Shown: positions 18,181 through 28,329 of the stretch, in pieces
Layout: every line of letters starts with the position of its first letter
Numbering within the stretch: position 1 is the first letter of the stretch
Source of the DNA: Burkholderiales bacterium Ga0077547
Lineage (GTDB): Bacteria; Pseudomonadota; Gammaproteobacteria; Burkholderiales; Burkholderiaceae_C
Length of the DNA: 64,000 nucleotides
Assembly: GCA_001464195.1 (NCBI GenBank)
Contig: LNEY01000022.1
Span: 1 to 64,000 of the forward strand
Direction: 5' to 3'
Notes under the pieces: generated by a model
Told to the model about the DNA's origin: nothing
Seen by the model: only the letters and a program-made list of their open reading frames with translations
The model's database searches: none
Position numbers and translations under genes: made by a program

Positions 18181-19241
18181 GGTGTCAGTGTCGTTTTCGA
18201 AGCAGCAGGCGTCGGCCGCGGCGCGAGCGCCTGCAGCAAGGCCGCGCATTCTGGGGGCAGCGGCGCCTGCAGTTCGATGACCTCGCCGCTGGCGGGGTGC
18301 TGGAAGCTCAATCGCCGCGCATGCAAAAACATTCGGGCAAAGCGCATCCCGGGAATGGCTGCGCCGCGGGCCAGTGCCCGGTTGGCATCGAAATCACCGT
18401 ACTTGTCGTCCCCGACGATGGCGTGGCCTTCGTGCAACAGATGAACCCGGATCTGGTGGGTGCGACCGGTCTTGATCGTCACATCGAGCAGCGTGTGCGT
18501 GGTGTAGGCCTTGACGACCTTGACCAGCGTGATCGATCGGCGGCCGTCGGCATCGTCGTCATCGACTGCGCGCACGCGCCGCTCGCCCTCGGCCGACAGG
18601 AACTTGTGCAGCGCCACATCGATGACCTTCTTCGATGCCGGCCACTGGCCCAGCACCAAAGCCGAGTAGGTCTTGCCAGTTTCACGCTGGCGAAACTGCT
18701 CCTGCAGGGCCAGCAGCGCCGAGCGCTTCTTCGCGATCAGCAGCAGGCCGGAGGTCTCCTTGTCGAGCCGATGCACCAGTTCCAGGAACCGGGCCTCGGG
18801 CCGTGCCCGTCGCAGCTGCTCGATCACGCCGAAGCTGACGCCACTGCCGCCATGGACGGCCACACCGGCCGGCTTGTCGACAGCGATCAGATGTTCATCC
18901 TCGAACACGATAGGGAATTCGCGCGCCGGTGCTGGCGCCTCGCCGCTGCGGTCGGCAGCGTGTTCCGAGGTGCGCACCGGCGGGACGCGCACCTCGTCTC
19001 CCAGCGCCAAGCGGGTGTCCGCCGCCGCACGGCCCTTGTTGACCCGCACTTCGCCGGAGCGGATCACCCGGTAGACATGGGTCTTGGGCACGCCCTTGAG
19101 CAGCTTGATCAGGAAATTGTCGAGTCGCTGACCCTCCGACCCCTCATCGACCCGCACGCGCGACACGACAGGGGCCGACGACGTCCCGGGCGCAGAAGCA
19201 GCCCCGCGCCCGTTTTTGGCCCCTATAATGATTTCGACCAC
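18177..19241 (-). CDS. rluC: 23S rRNA pseudouridine(955/2504/2580) synthase
   Basis: RNA-modifying enzyme of 354 residues. An N-terminal S4 RNA-binding domain (about residues 35-95, GQRLDNFLIKLLKGVPKTHVYRVI) precedes the RluA-type catalytic domain. The catalytic aspartate lies in HRLDKETSGLLL, and TGRTHQIRVH is the conserved C-terminal motif. RluC rather than RluD is supported by the S4 variant and by the divergent neighbour rne, an arrangement also seen in E. coli. The candidate rne promoter TATAAT lies within the first codons of this gene on the opposite strand. Confidence 0.95.
   Translation of the reverse strand: MVEIIIGAKNGRGAASAPGTSSAPVVSRVRVDEGSEGQRLDNFLIKLLKGVPKTHVYRVIRSGEVRVNKGRAAADTRLALGDEVRVPPVRTSEHAADRSGEAPAPAREFPIVFEDEHLIAVDKPAGVAVHGGSGVSFGVIEQLRRARPEARFLELVHRLDKETSGLLLIAKKRSALLALQEQFRQRETGKTYSALVLGQWPASKKVIDVALHKFLSAEGERRVRAVDDDDADGRRSITLVKVVKAYTTHTLLDVTIKTGRTHQIRVHLLHEGHAIVGDDKYGDFDANRALARGAAIPGMRFARMFLHARRLSFQHPASGEVIELQAPLPPECAALLQALAPRPTPAASKTTLTP
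19224..19229 (+). promoter_or_regulatory. Candidate -10 element (TATAAT) for rne
   Basis: A perfect TATAAT reading toward rne lies in CCCCTATAATGATTTCG, an AT-rich island in GC-rich DNA. No good -35 is visible at 17 bp. If used, transcription would start near 19236 and give an rne leader of about 650 nucleotides. It overlaps the 5' end of rluC on the other strand. Confidence 0.5.
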
Positions 19242-19888
19242 GTTCGCGCTGTAAGTGTTTGATTTTCCTGAGTTTACCCGCGCACTTGTTGCGTGAACTG
19301 GCGGTCGGGACAGGAGTCCCGATCAAGCAGTGATGCAACGCACTCCACGTGCGACGGGCCCCGTCCCCGAGTGACCGGGCAGTCCAGATGGGTTGCGGCA
19401 GAGAAAACGAAGAACGAGCCTCCGAAGCGATGCTTCGGAAGAAACCAAGGTTTTCAGGTTGCAGACCGGCGTACGCCGACCCCCGGGTTGGTCGAAATCG
19501 AGCTGTGACCCGCGTCCAGTGACCCTGCGGATGTCGCCCTCCCACAACCCTCCCTCGCGCAAGTTGCGCCTTTCCGAGATGGCCCCGGTACCGGGCTGCG
19601 GATCGGCTGCCCTGTGGCGAGTACGGGCCGTGGGCGTGCGACCGGCCCTGCTGACTCACGCGCTTGCGCCCTACGGCGCTCAGCCCGACGGTCAGACTCA
19701 GGCTCCGCAGTAAGCACTGACACGCAAGCGCCAACGCTGCCCCCACGACCCTTTCGGTCGTTGGCAGTCCAGGGCGATTCCTGCCGGGCTCTCTGAGGTT
19801 TCTCGTGCATCGATGAGTCGGCACCGCTGTCAGGTGTCGGCATGTTGATCGAAGCGCCGACCCACGGGTTGGCGGCACAGGAGCACCC
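19236..19888 (+). promoter_or_regulatory. Long structured 5' leader of rne
   Basis: The gene-free 647-bp stretch between rluC and rne contains several compact hairpins: TCCGAAGC-GAT-GCTTCGGA at 19422-19440, ACGACC-CTTTC-GGTCGT at 19745-19761 and GGGA-CAGGAG-TCCC near 19307. E. coli rne has a 361-nt leader whose hairpins let RNase E control its own mRNA, so an autoregulatory role is plausible but inferred. No ORF in it looks genuine. Confidence 0.5.
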
Positions 19889-22800
19889 ATGAAACGCATG
19901 TTGATCAATGCGACGCAGCCCGAAGAGCGTCGCCTCGCCATCGTCGATGGCCAGAAATTGCTGGACTTCGAAACCGAGATCGAAGGGCGCGAGCAGCGCA
20001 AGGGCAACATCTACAAGGCCGTCGTGACCCGCGTCGAGCCCTCGCTCGAAGCCTGTTTCGTCGACTACGGCGAAGACCGCCACGGCTTCCTGCCGTTCAA
20101 GGAAATCTCGCGCAACTACTTCCGTGAAGGCGTCGACGTGCGCACCGCGCGCATCCAGGACGTGATCCGCGAGGGCGATCCGCTGCTGGTGCAGGTCGAA
20201 AAGGAAGAACGCGGCAACAAGGGCGCGGCGCTGACCACGATGGTCAGCCTGGCCGGCCGTTACCTGGTGCTGATGCCGAACAACCCGCGTGGCGGCGGCG
20301 TGTCGCGCCGCATCGAGGGCGAAGACCGCGAGGAGCTCAAGGAAAACCTCGACCAGCTCGAGTACCCCAAGGGCATGAGCCTGATCGCCCGCACCGCCGG
20401 CATCGGCCGCAGCGCACCCGAGCTGCAGTGGGACCTGAACTACATGCTCAAGCTGTGGACCGCCATCGACGGCGCAGCCAAGGCGGGCAAGGGTGCGTTC
20501 CTGATCTATCAGGAGTCGTCGCTGGTCATCCGTGCCATCCGCGACTATTTCACCGCTGATGTCGGCGAGATCCTGATCGACACCGACGACATCTACGAAC
20601 AGGCGATGCAGTTCATGACCCACGTGATGCCGGAGACGGCATCGAAGGTCAAGCGCTACCGCGACGACGCGCCGCTGTTCTCGCGCTTCCAGATCGAGCA
20701 CCAGATCGAAACCGCGTTCTCGCGCACAGTCAACCTGCCTTCCGGCGGCGCGATCGTCATCGATCACACCGAGGCGCTGGTCTCGGTCGACGTGAACTCC
20801 GCTCGCTCCACCCGAGGCAGCGACATCGAGGAAACCGCGACCCGCACCAACCTCGAAGCGGCCGACGAGATCGCGCGCCAGATGCGCCTGCGTGACCTGG
20901 GCGGCCTGATCGTCGTCGACTTCATCGACATGGAAGAGTCGAAGAACCGCCGCGAAGTCGAAACCCGCTTGCGCGAAGCGCTGCGCCCCGACCGCGCTCG
21001 CGTGCAGTTCAGCAGCATCAGCAAGTTCGGCCTGCTCGAGCTGAGCCGCCAGCGCCTGCGCCCGGCGCTTTCCGAAGGCAGTCACATCACCTGCCCGCGC
21101 TGCAACGGAACCGGCCACATCCGCGACACCGAATCCAGCGCGTTGCAGATCCTGCGCATGGTGCAGGAAGAATCGATGAAGGAAAACACCGCCGCCGTGC
21201 ATGTGCAGGTGCCGGTGGAAGTGACCAGCTTCCTGCTCAACGAGAAGCGCACCGAAATCACCAAGATCGAGCTGAAGCAGCGCGTCACCGTGCTGCTGGT
21301 ACCCAACAAGAACCTCGACACGCCGAACTACCGGCTCGAGCGCCTGCGCCACGACGATCCGCGCCTGGAGAACCTGCAGGCCAGCTACACCATGATCGAA
21401 GAGGCCAGCGAGGAACCCGCCGTCACCCGGCGCGAGAAGACCTCCGCCAAACAGGAGCCGGTGATCAAGGGTGTGCTGCCCGAGACGCCTGCGCCGGTGG
21501 CGGTCCAGAAGCCCGCACCCGCGCCGGCCCCGGTCGCCTCCGCGTCGGTGCGAGTCTCAGAACCACGTGCTGCGGCGGCGCCCGCGGCGGCCGGCGGCGG
21601 ATTCTTTGGCTGGATATCGCGCCTGTTTGGCGGTGGTGCGCCGTCGCCGGTGCGCGCGCCGGCAGTGGCAGCCCCTGCACCTGCAGCACCAACCGCCACC
21701 CCAGAAGGCCGCGGCGAGCGTGGTGGCCGCGGCGGGCGTGGCGGCCGACGTGGTGAGCGCAGCGCCGAAGGGCGCTCGGAGGGACGCGGTGAGGGTCGCG
21801 AGGGTCGTGGCGGACGCAGCGGTCGGGGCGAGCGCCCAGATGACGCGGCAGTTGTCGACGCCAGCACCTCGCGCGAAGCCCGTGGCCCGCGCCCTGACGG
21901 TCGTGGCGAGCGAGCAGAGCGACATGAATCTCGCACTGAAGGGCGCGGCGAATCTTCCACCGAGGCACGCGAAGGTGGCCGCCGCGGTGGCCGAGGCGGT
22001 CGCGGGGAACGCCCAGACCGTGACGGCCGCGCCGCACCTGCTGGCACCGATATCGCCACCGATGAGTTGGCGTTGGCCGCACCGGCCTTCGTCGATTCGC
22101 AGCCCGGCGTGGTGGCCCCTGGTGCCGACGGGACAGAAGGTACGGAAGCCCGTGAAGGCGGTCGCCGTCGTCGCCGCGGACGCGGTGGACGTGATCGCGA
22201 CGCAGCGCGCGCAGAGCCCGTTGAAGGCGCCATGGGTACCGAAGTCGATGCGCCTGCAAATGCCGAGGCCCCGCTGGGCGATGGCGATGGCGACGAGTCG
22301 GCGCCAGGCATCGCGGGTGATGCACCCGACGGCGCACCGCGCGAAGGCCGCCGCCGCAGCCGCGGTGGACGCAACCGCCGTGACCGAGGCGATCGCGAAG
22401 AGGTTCGAGCCGACGATGCGCTTGGACAAAGCGGCGTCGCAGTTGCCGAAGCCGCGGCGCATGACCCCCTCGACGCATCGGTGAGCGAGCCCACAGTGGC
22501 CGCGGCCCCCGTGGCGGCGTTCTACGACGAAGTCCCGGTCGCCGCGGCGCCAGAGGCTGCACCAGCCGCTAGTTCCGTGGTCATCGAGCCGGTCGCAGCA
22601 ACCGCTCCAGCCCCCGCCGTGGTGGCCGCACCGGTGGCCGTCGCAGCATCTGCACCGATCGCCGCTGCCTTCGTGCTCGAAACCGATGCCTTGCAGGCCG
22701 TGGCCGAAGGCGCTGGCCTGCAATGGGTCAATTCCGACGCCGAGAAGATTCGTGCGGCACAGGAGGCCATGGCCCATGAGGCGAAGCCGGCGCATGTGCC

Positions 22801-22924
22801 GAGGGAACCGAAGCCCGTCACGGCCATCGACGAGGGACCGCTGGTGCTGGTCGAGACGCGCCGGGACCTGTCGCAGGTGAAACTGCCGTTCGAGTCTCAG
22901 GACGGCGCACCGCCGACCGCGTGA
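19889..22924 (+). CDS. rne: Ribonuclease E
   Basis: Endoribonuclease that initiates mRNA decay and processes rRNA and tRNA, 1011 residues. The catalytic half starts [21 protein letters not shown], includes the S1 domain (about 36-120), the DNase I-like domain with the metal-binding aspartates in [11 protein letters not shown] and VVDFIDME, and the Zn-link cysteines C402 and C405 (CPRCNGTG). The C-terminal half (about 530-1011) is low-complexity: a stretch with repeated RG, RGG and GERGGRGG, then Ala/Pro/Val-rich linkers, ending in [10 protein letters not shown]. It is expected to be a disordered RNA-binding and degradosome scaffold. Start supported by the GGAG at 19879. Confidence 0.97.
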   Translation: MKRMLINATQPEERRLAIVDGQKLLDFETEIEGREQRKGNIYKAVVTRVEPSLEACFVDYGEDRHGFLPFKEISRNYFREGVDVRTARIQDVIREGDPLLVQVEKEERGNKGAALTTMVSLAGRYLVLMPNNPRGGGVSRRIEGEDREELKENLDQLEYPKGMSLIARTAGIGRSAPELQWDLNYMLKLWTAIDGAAKAGKGAFLIYQESSLVIRAIRDYFTADVGEILIDTDDIYEQAMQFMTHVMPETASKVKRYRDDAPLFSRFQIEHQIETAFSRTVNLPSGGAIVIDHTEALVSVDVNSARSTRGSDIEETATRTNLEAADEIARQMRLRDLGGLIVVDFIDMEESKNRREVETRLREALRPDRARVQFSSISKFGLLELSRQRLRPALSEGSHITCPRCNGTGHIRDTESSALQILRMVQEESMKENTAAVHVQVPVEVTSFLLNEKRTEITKIELKQRVTVLLVPNKNLDTPNYRLERLRHDDPRLENLQASYTMIEEASEEPAVTRREKTSAKQEPVIKGVLPETPAPVAVQKPAPAPAPVASASVRVSEPRAAAAPAAAGGGFFGWISRLFGGGAPSPVRAPAVAAPAPAAPTATPEGRGERGGRGGRGGRRGERSAEGRSEGRGEGREGRGGRSGRGERPDDAAVVDASTSREARGPRPDGRGERAERHESRTEGRGESSTEAREGGRRGGRGGRGERPDRDGRAAPAGTDIATDELALAAPAFVDSQPGVVAPGADGTEGTEAREGGRRRRRGRGGRDRDAARAEPVEGAMGTEVDAPANAEAPLGDGDGDESAPGIAGDAPDGAPREGRRRSRGGRNRRDRGDREEVRADDALGQSGVAVAEAAAHDPLDASVSEPTVAAAPVAAFYDEVPVAAAPEAAPAASSVVIEPVAATAPAPAVVAAPVAVAASAPIAAAFVLETDALQAVAEGAGLQWVNSDAEKIRAAQEAMAHEAKPAHVPREPKPVTAIDEGPLVLVETRRDLSQVKLPFESQDGAPPTA

Positions 22925-22939
22925 TCGCGCGATCGATGT

Positions 22940-22970
22940 GAAAACGGCGCACCGTGAGGTGCGCCGTTTC
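22940..22970. terminator. Stem-loop terminator after rne
   Basis: AAACGGCGCACC-GTGA-GGTGCGCCGTTT is a perfect 12-bp stem with a GTGA tetraloop. It is followed by TCTCATT on plus and preceded by a run of A, so it could work in both directions between the convergent rne and nagZ genes. Confidence 0.8.
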
Positions 22971-22990
22971 TCATTCAGCGCTTCAAACGT

Positions 22991-24106
22991 TCAGGGCAGC
23001 CGCTCCAGCGCGCGCTGATAGACCGGGTCGTGCATCAGCTGGTCCCAGGTCCGCGGTGCGGTCTGGGGCAACAGCGCCAGCCGACGCTGTTCACTGTCTT
23101 CATCGGCCTGCCAGTGCCCCTGGCCTTGCGAGGCCAACAAGCCGTCCAGCAAGGCATCGACCGCCGTGCCGCCATCCACCGACTGATTGCACAGCAGCAC
23201 CAGATCGCAGCCGGCGTTCAAGGCCACCTCGGCCGCATCGGTGTAGCTCACCTCGACACCGGCGATGCGGCGCGCGCCGGCCATGCTCAGGTCGTCACTG
23301 AACACGGCGCCGGTGAAGCCGAGTTGCTGGCGCAGGATTTCCTTCAACCAGCGCGGCGAGAAGCCCGCCGGGTTCGCGTCCACCTTCGGGTAGACAACGT
23401 GCGCCGGCATCACGCTGGTGAGGCTGGTGCTCAACCATTCATAAGGCCGCACATCGTCGGTGAGGATGGCCTTGAGCGAGCGCTTGTCGATCGGGATCTC
23501 GGTGTGGCTGTCGGCCTTGACATGGCCGTGCCCCGGAAAGTGCTTGCCGCAATGGGCCATGCCCGCCTGCAACAGGCCTTGCATCAGGCTCTTGGCCAGC
23601 AGCGTCACCACGCGCGGATCGCGATGGAAAGCCCGATTGCCGATCACGCCGCTGGCGCCGAAATCGAGGTCAAGCACCGGTGTGAAACTGAGGTCGACGC
23701 CGCAGGCACGCAGCTCTGCGGCCAGGACGAAACCGCTGGCGGTAGCGGCATCGGTGGCGCCCAGCGGGTCGTGCATCCACTGCTCGCCAAGCACCCGCAT
23801 CGGCGGCAGGTGGGTGAACCCATCGGTGCGAAAGCGCTGGACGCGGCCGCCTTCGTGGTCCACGCAGACCAGCACATCCGGGCGGATGGACTTGATCTCG
23901 GCGGTCAGCTCAGTGAGCTGATGGCGGTCGTGCCAGTTGCGGCCAAACAGGATCAGGCCGCCGGTCAGCGGATGCTGCAGGCGTCGCCGATCGTCGGCGT
24001 TGAGCTGCAATCCTTCGATGTCGAGCACAACCGGCGCGTGGGCGCTCGGCAGTGCGGGTGCTGTGGTCGCGCGAGGGCTCGCTTTGAGTGAACGTTTCTT
24101 CTTCAT
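22991..24106 (-). CDS. nagZ: Beta-N-acetylhexosaminidase NagZ
   Basis: Cytoplasmic family-3 glycosidase that removes GlcNAc from peptidoglycan breakdown products during cell wall recycling, 371 residues. Visible motifs are [11 protein letters not shown], the KHFPGHG signature with the His acid-base loop ([14 protein letters not shown]) and the nucleophile aspartate in [11 protein letters not shown] short Lys/Arg-rich N-terminal extension precedes the domain. The start overlaps the acpS stop by 4 bp. It is the last gene of the long minus-strand cluster. Confidence 0.95.
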   Translation of the reverse strand: MKKKRSLKASPRATTAPALPSAHAPVVLDIEGLQLNADDRRRLQHPLTGGLILFGRNWHDRHQLTELTAEIKSIRPDVLVCVDHEGGRVQRFRTDGFTHLPPMRVLGEQWMHDPLGATDAATASGFVLAAELRACGVDLSFTPVLDLDFGASGVIGNRAFHRDPRVVTLLAKSLMQGLLQAGMAHCGKHFPGHGHVKADSHTEIPIDKRSLKAILTDDVRPYEWLSTSLTSVMPAHVVYPKVDANPAGFSPRWLKEILRQQLGFTGAVFSDDLSMAGARRIAGVEVSYTDAAEVALNAGCDLVLLCNQSVDGGTAVDALLDGLLASQGQGHWQADEDSEQRRLALLPQTAPRTWDQLMHDPVYQRALERLP

Positions 24107-24498
24107 GTCTGTGTCTCGACGACCACGAAGCTGGTCGCGTAATCGGTTTCATCAGTGATGCTGACATGCGCCTTCAGCCCGCGCGCATCGAACCATACGG
24201 CGAGTTCGCCATGCAGCACGATGTGCGGCTGGCCGCTGGGCAGGTTCAGGATCTCGCAGGCGCGCCAGGTCATCGGCATGCGCAGGCCCAGGCCGATGGC
24301 CTTCGAAAAAGCTTCCTTGGCTGAGAAGCGGGTGCCCAGATAGCTGATGCCGCGGGCTTCGACGCGGGCGCGCCGGGCGCGAAACACCTGCAACTCCTGC
24401 GGGCCGAGCACCTTTTCGGCAAAGCGCTCACCGCGCCGCGCCAGCGTCGCGGCAACGCGGCGAAGGTCGCAGAGGTCGGTGCCGACGCCGTAGATCAT
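24103..24498 (-). CDS. acpS: Holo-[acyl-carrier-protein] synthase
   Basis: Transfers the 4'-phosphopantetheine arm from CoA to acyl carrier protein. The 131-residue product begins [15 protein letters not shown] with the metal-binding aspartate and contains the [15 protein letters not shown] motif of AcpS. It overlaps pdxJ by 4 bp upstream and nagZ by 4 bp downstream. Its substrate AcpP is encoded in the same window at 37.4 kb. Confidence 0.96.
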   Translation of the reverse strand: MIYGVGTDLCDLRRVAATLARRGERFAEKVLGPQELQVFRARRARVEARGISYLGTRFSAKEAFSKAIGLGLRMPMTWRACEILNLPSGQPHIVLHGELAVWFDARGLKAHVSITDETDYATSFVVVETQT

Positions 24499-25298
24499 GA
24501 GGCTGCGTACGCCCGATGAATGCAGCGCAGGTAGTCGCGCACGGTTTCGGCCAGACCGAGCTCCAGCGCATCGGCGATCAGCGCATGGCCGATCGACACT
24601 TCCTGCACGCCGGGCACGGCGCGCAGGAAGTCGGTCAGGTTGTCACGGTTCAGGTCATGCCCGGCGTTCAATTGAAGCCCCTGTGTCAGCGCTGCATTCG
24701 CCGTGGCAGCGAAGCCAGCAAGCACGGCAGCTTGATCGGACATTCCATGCGCCCTGGCATAGCTTTCGGTGTAGAGCTCGACGCGCTCTGCGCCCAGTGC
24801 ACGCACCGCGGGCATCGCTTGTGGCACGGGGTCCATGAACAAGCTCACCCGCACACCCAGCGACTGCGCCTCAGCGATCAGCGGCGCCAGCACCGCAGCG
24901 TCCTGCGGCAACTGCCAGCCGTGGTCGGAGGTGGCCTGGTCCATCGAGTCGGGCACGAAGGTGCACTGGTGCAGCGGCAAGCCACGGCGCTTCACCTCGC
25001 GGAGCACGTCCATCAGGTTGTGCAGCGGGTTGCCTTCGATGTTGAATTCGGCTTGCGGCCAGTCCTGCATCAACGCCGCCAGATCGAAGACGTCGTGGGT
25101 GCGGATGTGACGCTGGTCGGGCCGCGGATGCACGGTGATGCCTTGGGCGCCCGCCTGCAACGCCAGCGTGGCCGCGCGGGTCACGCTCGGGATACCGAGC
25201 GCGCGCTGGTTGCGCAGCAAGGCCACCTTGTTCAGATTGGCCGACAGCGCCGTGTGCCCGCGATGCGCATCGAGGCCGGTGGTAAGCAAGGGGTTCAT
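24495..25298 (-). CDS. pdxJ: Pyridoxine 5'-phosphate synthase
   Basis: Condenses 1-deoxyxylulose 5-phosphate with aminoacetone phosphate in vitamin B6 synthesis. The 267-residue TIM barrel begins [16 protein letters not shown] and has the [13 protein letters not shown] active-site segment, NIEGNP and LNAGHDLN. The start at 25298 ([10 protein letters not shown]) overlaps recO by 4 bp; the track start at 25448 adds 50 unsupported residues from recO. Confidence 0.96.
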   Translation of the reverse strand: MNPLLTTGLDAHRGHTALSANLNKVALLRNQRALGIPSVTRAATLALQAGAQGITVHPRPDQRHIRTHDVFDLAALMQDWPQAEFNIEGNPLHNLMDVLREVKRRGLPLHQCTFVPDSMDQATSDHGWQLPQDAAVLAPLIAEAQSLGVRVSLFMDPVPQAMPAVRALGAERVELYTESYARAHGMSDQAAVLAGFAATANAALTQGLQLNAGHDLNRDNLTDFLRAVPGVQEVSIGHALIADALELGLAETVRDYLRCIHRAYAAS

Positions 25299-26197
25299 GA
25301 GGGGCGTGGATCCGAGCCAAGGTGCGCGACAGCTGCCGCCGCTGGCGTCAACGGCGCCAGGCTTTGCAGACCGAGCATCACCTGCCTCGTCCGCAACACC
25401 GATGAGCCGAGATGATAGTGAAGCAAACCGCGCAGCAGGCCGCGCCACTCCGGCAATGCAGAGGCGCAGGCTTGCTGAAGCGCCGGCACGCTGCCGTGCA
25501 GCAACGCGGCCTGCATGCCGACGAGCATGGCGCCGGACACCGAGGCTTCATCGGCTTGCGCACGCACGACACCCGCTTCGGGTCGCAGGACATAGCGACC
25601 CTCCAGATCGACAGCCTCCAGCGTCAGCGTGACGAGGCTCAGATCAGGGAGCACGCCGATCTGTTGCAGCAGCGTGATCTCGAACGCGCGCAGGGCCGAC
25701 TGCACCTGGACGTCGTCGCCTCCGCCGAGGGCCGGCAAGGTGTGCGCATAGGCGTCGAACAGCAGCGGATGAGCATCCTGCCGGGCCAGCAGCTTCATCA
25801 GCAACTCGTTCAAGTAGAAGCCGCTGAACAGCGCCGCGCCGGTCAGCATCGCCGCGCCACCGGCCCAGTCGGCGCCGCGCAAGTTCTGCACCTCGCGTGT
25901 CGGGGCATCGGCATGCTGCGCGTCTGCTTTCTCGGCTTTGGGTGGGCGACCGAGCGACAGATGCAGGCGCTGGAACGGCAGCAGCACCGATCGCAACTGC
26001 GAATAGGGTCGCTTGGCCCCCTTGGCCACCACGACGAGCCGGCCCTGCTCGCGCGTGAAGACATCCAGGATCAGGCTGGACTCGCTCCAGTCGTAGCGGT
26101 GAAGCACGTAAGCCGTCAGCAGCGATGGCGCTTTGGCCAATCGACGCGTCACCACCCGGTCACTCGTATCCGTAGCTGCGCAAATGCTCTTCGTCAT
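25295..26197 (-). CDS. recO: DNA repair protein RecO
   Basis: RecF-pathway mediator that anneals DNA and loads RecA. The N-terminal OB domain starts at [27 protein letters not shown], which is highly characteristic, and the helical C-terminal half carries VLRPEAGV. The ATG at 26197 gives 300 residues but overlaps era by 38 bp and has no ribosome-binding site. A GTG at 26155 or 26152, just after the era stop, is an equally good or better start. An Ala/Asp-rich insertion between the domains is lineage-specific. Confidence 0.9.
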   Translation of the reverse strand: MTKSICAATDTSDRVVTRRLAKAPSLLTAYVLHRYDWSESSLILDVFTREQGRLVVVAKGAKRPYSQLRSVLLPFQRLHLSLGRPPKAEKADAQHADAPTREVQNLRGADWAGGAAMLTGAALFSGFYLNELLMKLLARQDAHPLLFDAYAHTLPALGGGDDVQVQSALRAFEITLLQQIGVLPDLSLVTLTLEAVDLEGRYVLRPEAGVVRAQADEASVSGAMLVGMQAALLHGSVPALQQACASALPEWRGLLRGLLHYHLGSSVLRTRQVMLGLQSLAPLTPAAAAVAHLGSDPRPS

Positions 26198-27089
26198 CAG
26201 CCCAGCCGGAGCGCACCTTGACCCACAGTTCGAGGAACACCGTGGCGCCCATCAGCTTTTCGAGCTCCTGTCGCGCTTCGCTGCCGATGCGCTTGAGCCG
26301 CTCGCCACCGCCACCGATGACCATGCCCTTGTGCGCATCGCGCTCGACCACGATGCTCGCGGCGATGCGGCGCAGGTTGCCTTCTTCCTCGAACTTGTCG
26401 ATCACCACGGTCGAGGTGTACGGCAGCTCATCACCCATGAGCCGGAACAGCTTCTCGCGGATGATCTCGCTGGCCAGGAACTTGTCGGTTCGATCGGTCA
26501 GCGCGTCTTCTTCATAGAACCACGGCTGCTTCGGCAGGTAGGGCTCGACGATGGCCAGCAGGCGCTGCACGTCGGCGTCCTTCTTGGCCGACAAGGGCAC
26601 GAACTCGGCAAAGGCATGGCGATCCTGCATGCCCTTGAGCCAGGGCACGAGATCGGCGCGGCGATGTACCGCATCGAGCTTGTTGGCAATCAGGAACACC
26701 GGCTTCGCGAACTCGCCGGCCGGCATCAGCGACAGCACCTTGGCATCGTCCAGGCCGAAGCGTCCCGCCTCGACCACGAACAGCACCACATCGACATCGG
26801 CCAGCACGCTGTGCACCGTCTTGTTCAAGGTGCGGTTCATCGCTGCGGCGTAGCGCGTTTGAAACCCGGGCGTGTCCACGAACACGAACTGCGATCGGCT
26901 GACGGTGCGAATGCCGGTGATGCGGTGGCGTGTGGTCTGCGCCTTGGCCGAGGTGATGCTGACCTTCTGCCCGACCAGTGCATTGAGCAGCGTGCTCTTG
27001 CCCACATTCGGCCGGCCGACGATGGCCACCAGGCCACAACGCTGGCTCTCTGCGTCGACAGCAGCGGACGGGTCTACGGGTTCGGTCAT
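26160..27089 (-). CDS. era: GTPase Era
   Basis: Essential GTPase that binds 16S rRNA during 30S assembly, 309 residues. G1 is [10 protein letters not shown]3 is DTPGF, G4 is NKLD. The effector region [19 protein letters not shown] and the C-terminal KH domain ([32 protein letters not shown]) are standard. It follows rnc by 51 bp, as in many proteobacteria where both act in rRNA maturation. Confidence 0.97.
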   Translation of the reverse strand: MTEPVDPSAAVDAESQRCGLVAIVGRPNVGKSTLLNALVGQKVSITSAKAQTTRHRITGIRTVSRSQFVFVDTPGFQTRYAAAMNRTLNKTVHSVLADVDVVLFVVEAGRFGLDDAKVLSLMPAGEFAKPVFLIANKLDAVHRRADLVPWLKGMQDRHAFAEFVPLSAKKDADVQRLLAIVEPYLPKQPWFYEEDALTDRTDKFLASEIIREKLFRLMGDELPYTSTVVIDKFEEEGNLRRIAASIVVERDAHKGMVIGGGGERLKRIGSEARQELEKLMGATVFLELWVKVRSGWADDEEHLRSYGYE

Positions 27090-27140
27090 GGACAGGCAGT
27101 CATGGAAGATCTCGGCGTCACGCGGCAGACGCCGGGCAGC

Positions 27141-27845
27141 TCAGGAACGCAGCGGGCTGCCCGGCTGATCGGTCGCCTTCAAGGCGTCGAGCATACGGCG
27201 CGCGGCTTCTTGCTCAGCGTGGCGCCGCGAACGGCCCTCGCCGGTGTGCTTCATATTGAGCGTTGGCACTTCGCATTCGACCTCGAAGGTCTGCGCGTGG
27301 GCCTGGCCGCGGGTCGCGCTGATGCGGTAGCCGGGAACGGGCAAACGCCGCGCCTGCAACCACTCCTGCAGCTCGGTCTTCGCGTCCTTCGCCCAGCCGC
27401 CGATGTCGGTGGTGTTGATGACGTCGCCGAACAGACGCTGCACCAGCGCACGGGCCGAGGCGAAGCCTCCATCGACGAAGGTGGCACCGATGATCGCCTC
27501 GAGCGCGTCGGCCAGGATGGATGCGCGCTGCGCACCGCCACCGCGTGCCTCGCCATCACTCAGCCGCAGCACCTCAGGCAGGCCTTGCAGCACCGCCACC
27601 TTGTGCAGGCTGTCTTCGCGCACCAGGTGCGCACGCACGCGGGTCAGGTCGCCCTCGTCGGAGCCGGCAAAACGCTCGTACAGCAGGCTGGAGATGGCCA
27701 GGCTCAGCACAGCGTCGCCGAGGAATTCGAGCCGCTCGTTGTGATCGGCGCTGAAGCTGCGATGGGTGAGCGCCAGGGCCAGCAGGCCTGGATCGGAGAA
27801 TCGATAGCCAAGGCGGCGCTGCAGCAGGTCGAGACGAGGGTCCAT
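27141..27845 (-). CDS. rnc: Ribonuclease III
   Basis: Double-strand-specific endonuclease for rRNA and mRNA processing, 234 residues. The N-terminal catalytic domain has the signature ERLEFLGDAVLSLAI and the second metal-site glutamate region ADALEAIIGATFVDGG. A double-stranded RNA-binding domain follows (about 155-225, ELQEWLQARRLPVPGY to SRRHAEQEAARRML). Confidence 0.97.
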   Translation of the reverse strand: MDPRLDLLQRRLGYRFSDPGLLALALTHRSFSADHNERLEFLGDAVLSLAISSLLYERFAGSDEGDLTRVRAHLVREDSLHKVAVLQGLPEVLRLSDGEARGGGAQRASILADALEAIIGATFVDGGFASARALVQRLFGDVINTTDIGGWAKDAKTELQEWLQARRLPVPGYRISATRGQAHAQTFEVECEVPTLNMKHTGEGRSRRHAEQEAARRMLDALKATDQPGSPLRS

Positions 27846-27886
27846 CGAGACGGGCAGATCGATGCGTCAGATGGGGCCGGGATGAC

Positions 27887-28258
27887 CTAGCGGGATTGGC
27901 CCTCGTACTTGATCAACAAGTACACCGGCGCGAACAGCTCAATCTCTTTGTCGTAGGCGAAGCGGATCACGATCCGGTCGTTCTCTTTGGTGATGTCGAG
28001 GTCTTTGGCAGTGATGGCCTGAATCGAATACTCGATGTCTCTCTGCTTCTCGAATGCCGCGCGAATTTCAGGCACCGTGGTGCCTCCCTCCAGCGCCACC
28101 TTGTTGACCGCCTTCTGGATGGTGAAGAACTCATTGAGCGTCGGCAGCACGCGTACCGCCAGCAGCGCGACGAACCCGACGACGATGGCCCAAAACAGCA
28201 GGCCCAGCAGTGTGATGCCGCGCTGTGGCCGCCCTACCCGATGCTGCTTGCTCATCAT
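27887..28258 (-). CDS. DUF4845-type single-pass membrane protein
   Basis: A 123-residue protein, short basic N-terminus (MMSKQHRVGRPQRG), one membrane segment (ITLLGLLFWAIVVGFVALLAVRV) and a periplasmic domain of about 85 residues. The position between lepB and rnc and the pattern match DUF4845 proteins found at this locus in gamma- and betaproteobacteria, whose function is unknown. I use 28258, where a GGAG lies 8-11 bases upstream; the track start at 28333 would lie against the lepB stop. Confidence 0.82.
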   Translation of the reverse strand: MMSKQHRVGRPQRGITLLGLLFWAIVVGFVALLAVRVLPTLNEFFTIQKAVNKVALEGGTTVPEIRAAFEKQRDIEYSIQAITAKDLDITKENDRIVIRFAYDKEIELFAPVYLLIKYEGQSR

Positions 28259-28329
28259 GCGCTCATGCTCCAAGTGAATCAGGTGCTGAGAGCACCCCTC
28301 ATCGCCGGTTATTTTCGGCGAAGTCCCGC

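Noticed and set aside
19454-21352. 632-aa minus-strand ORF opposite rne
   Set aside because: Antisense shadow of the catalytic half of RNase E with His/Val/Asp bias and no motif.
21465-22562. Alternative ORFs in several frames of the rne 3' half
   Set aside because: The low-complexity GC-rich tail opens all frames; only the frame continuous with RNase E is plausible.
26133-27890. 585-aa plus-strand ORF opposite era and rnc
   Set aside because: Shadow of two well-supported minus-strand genes; contains no family motif.
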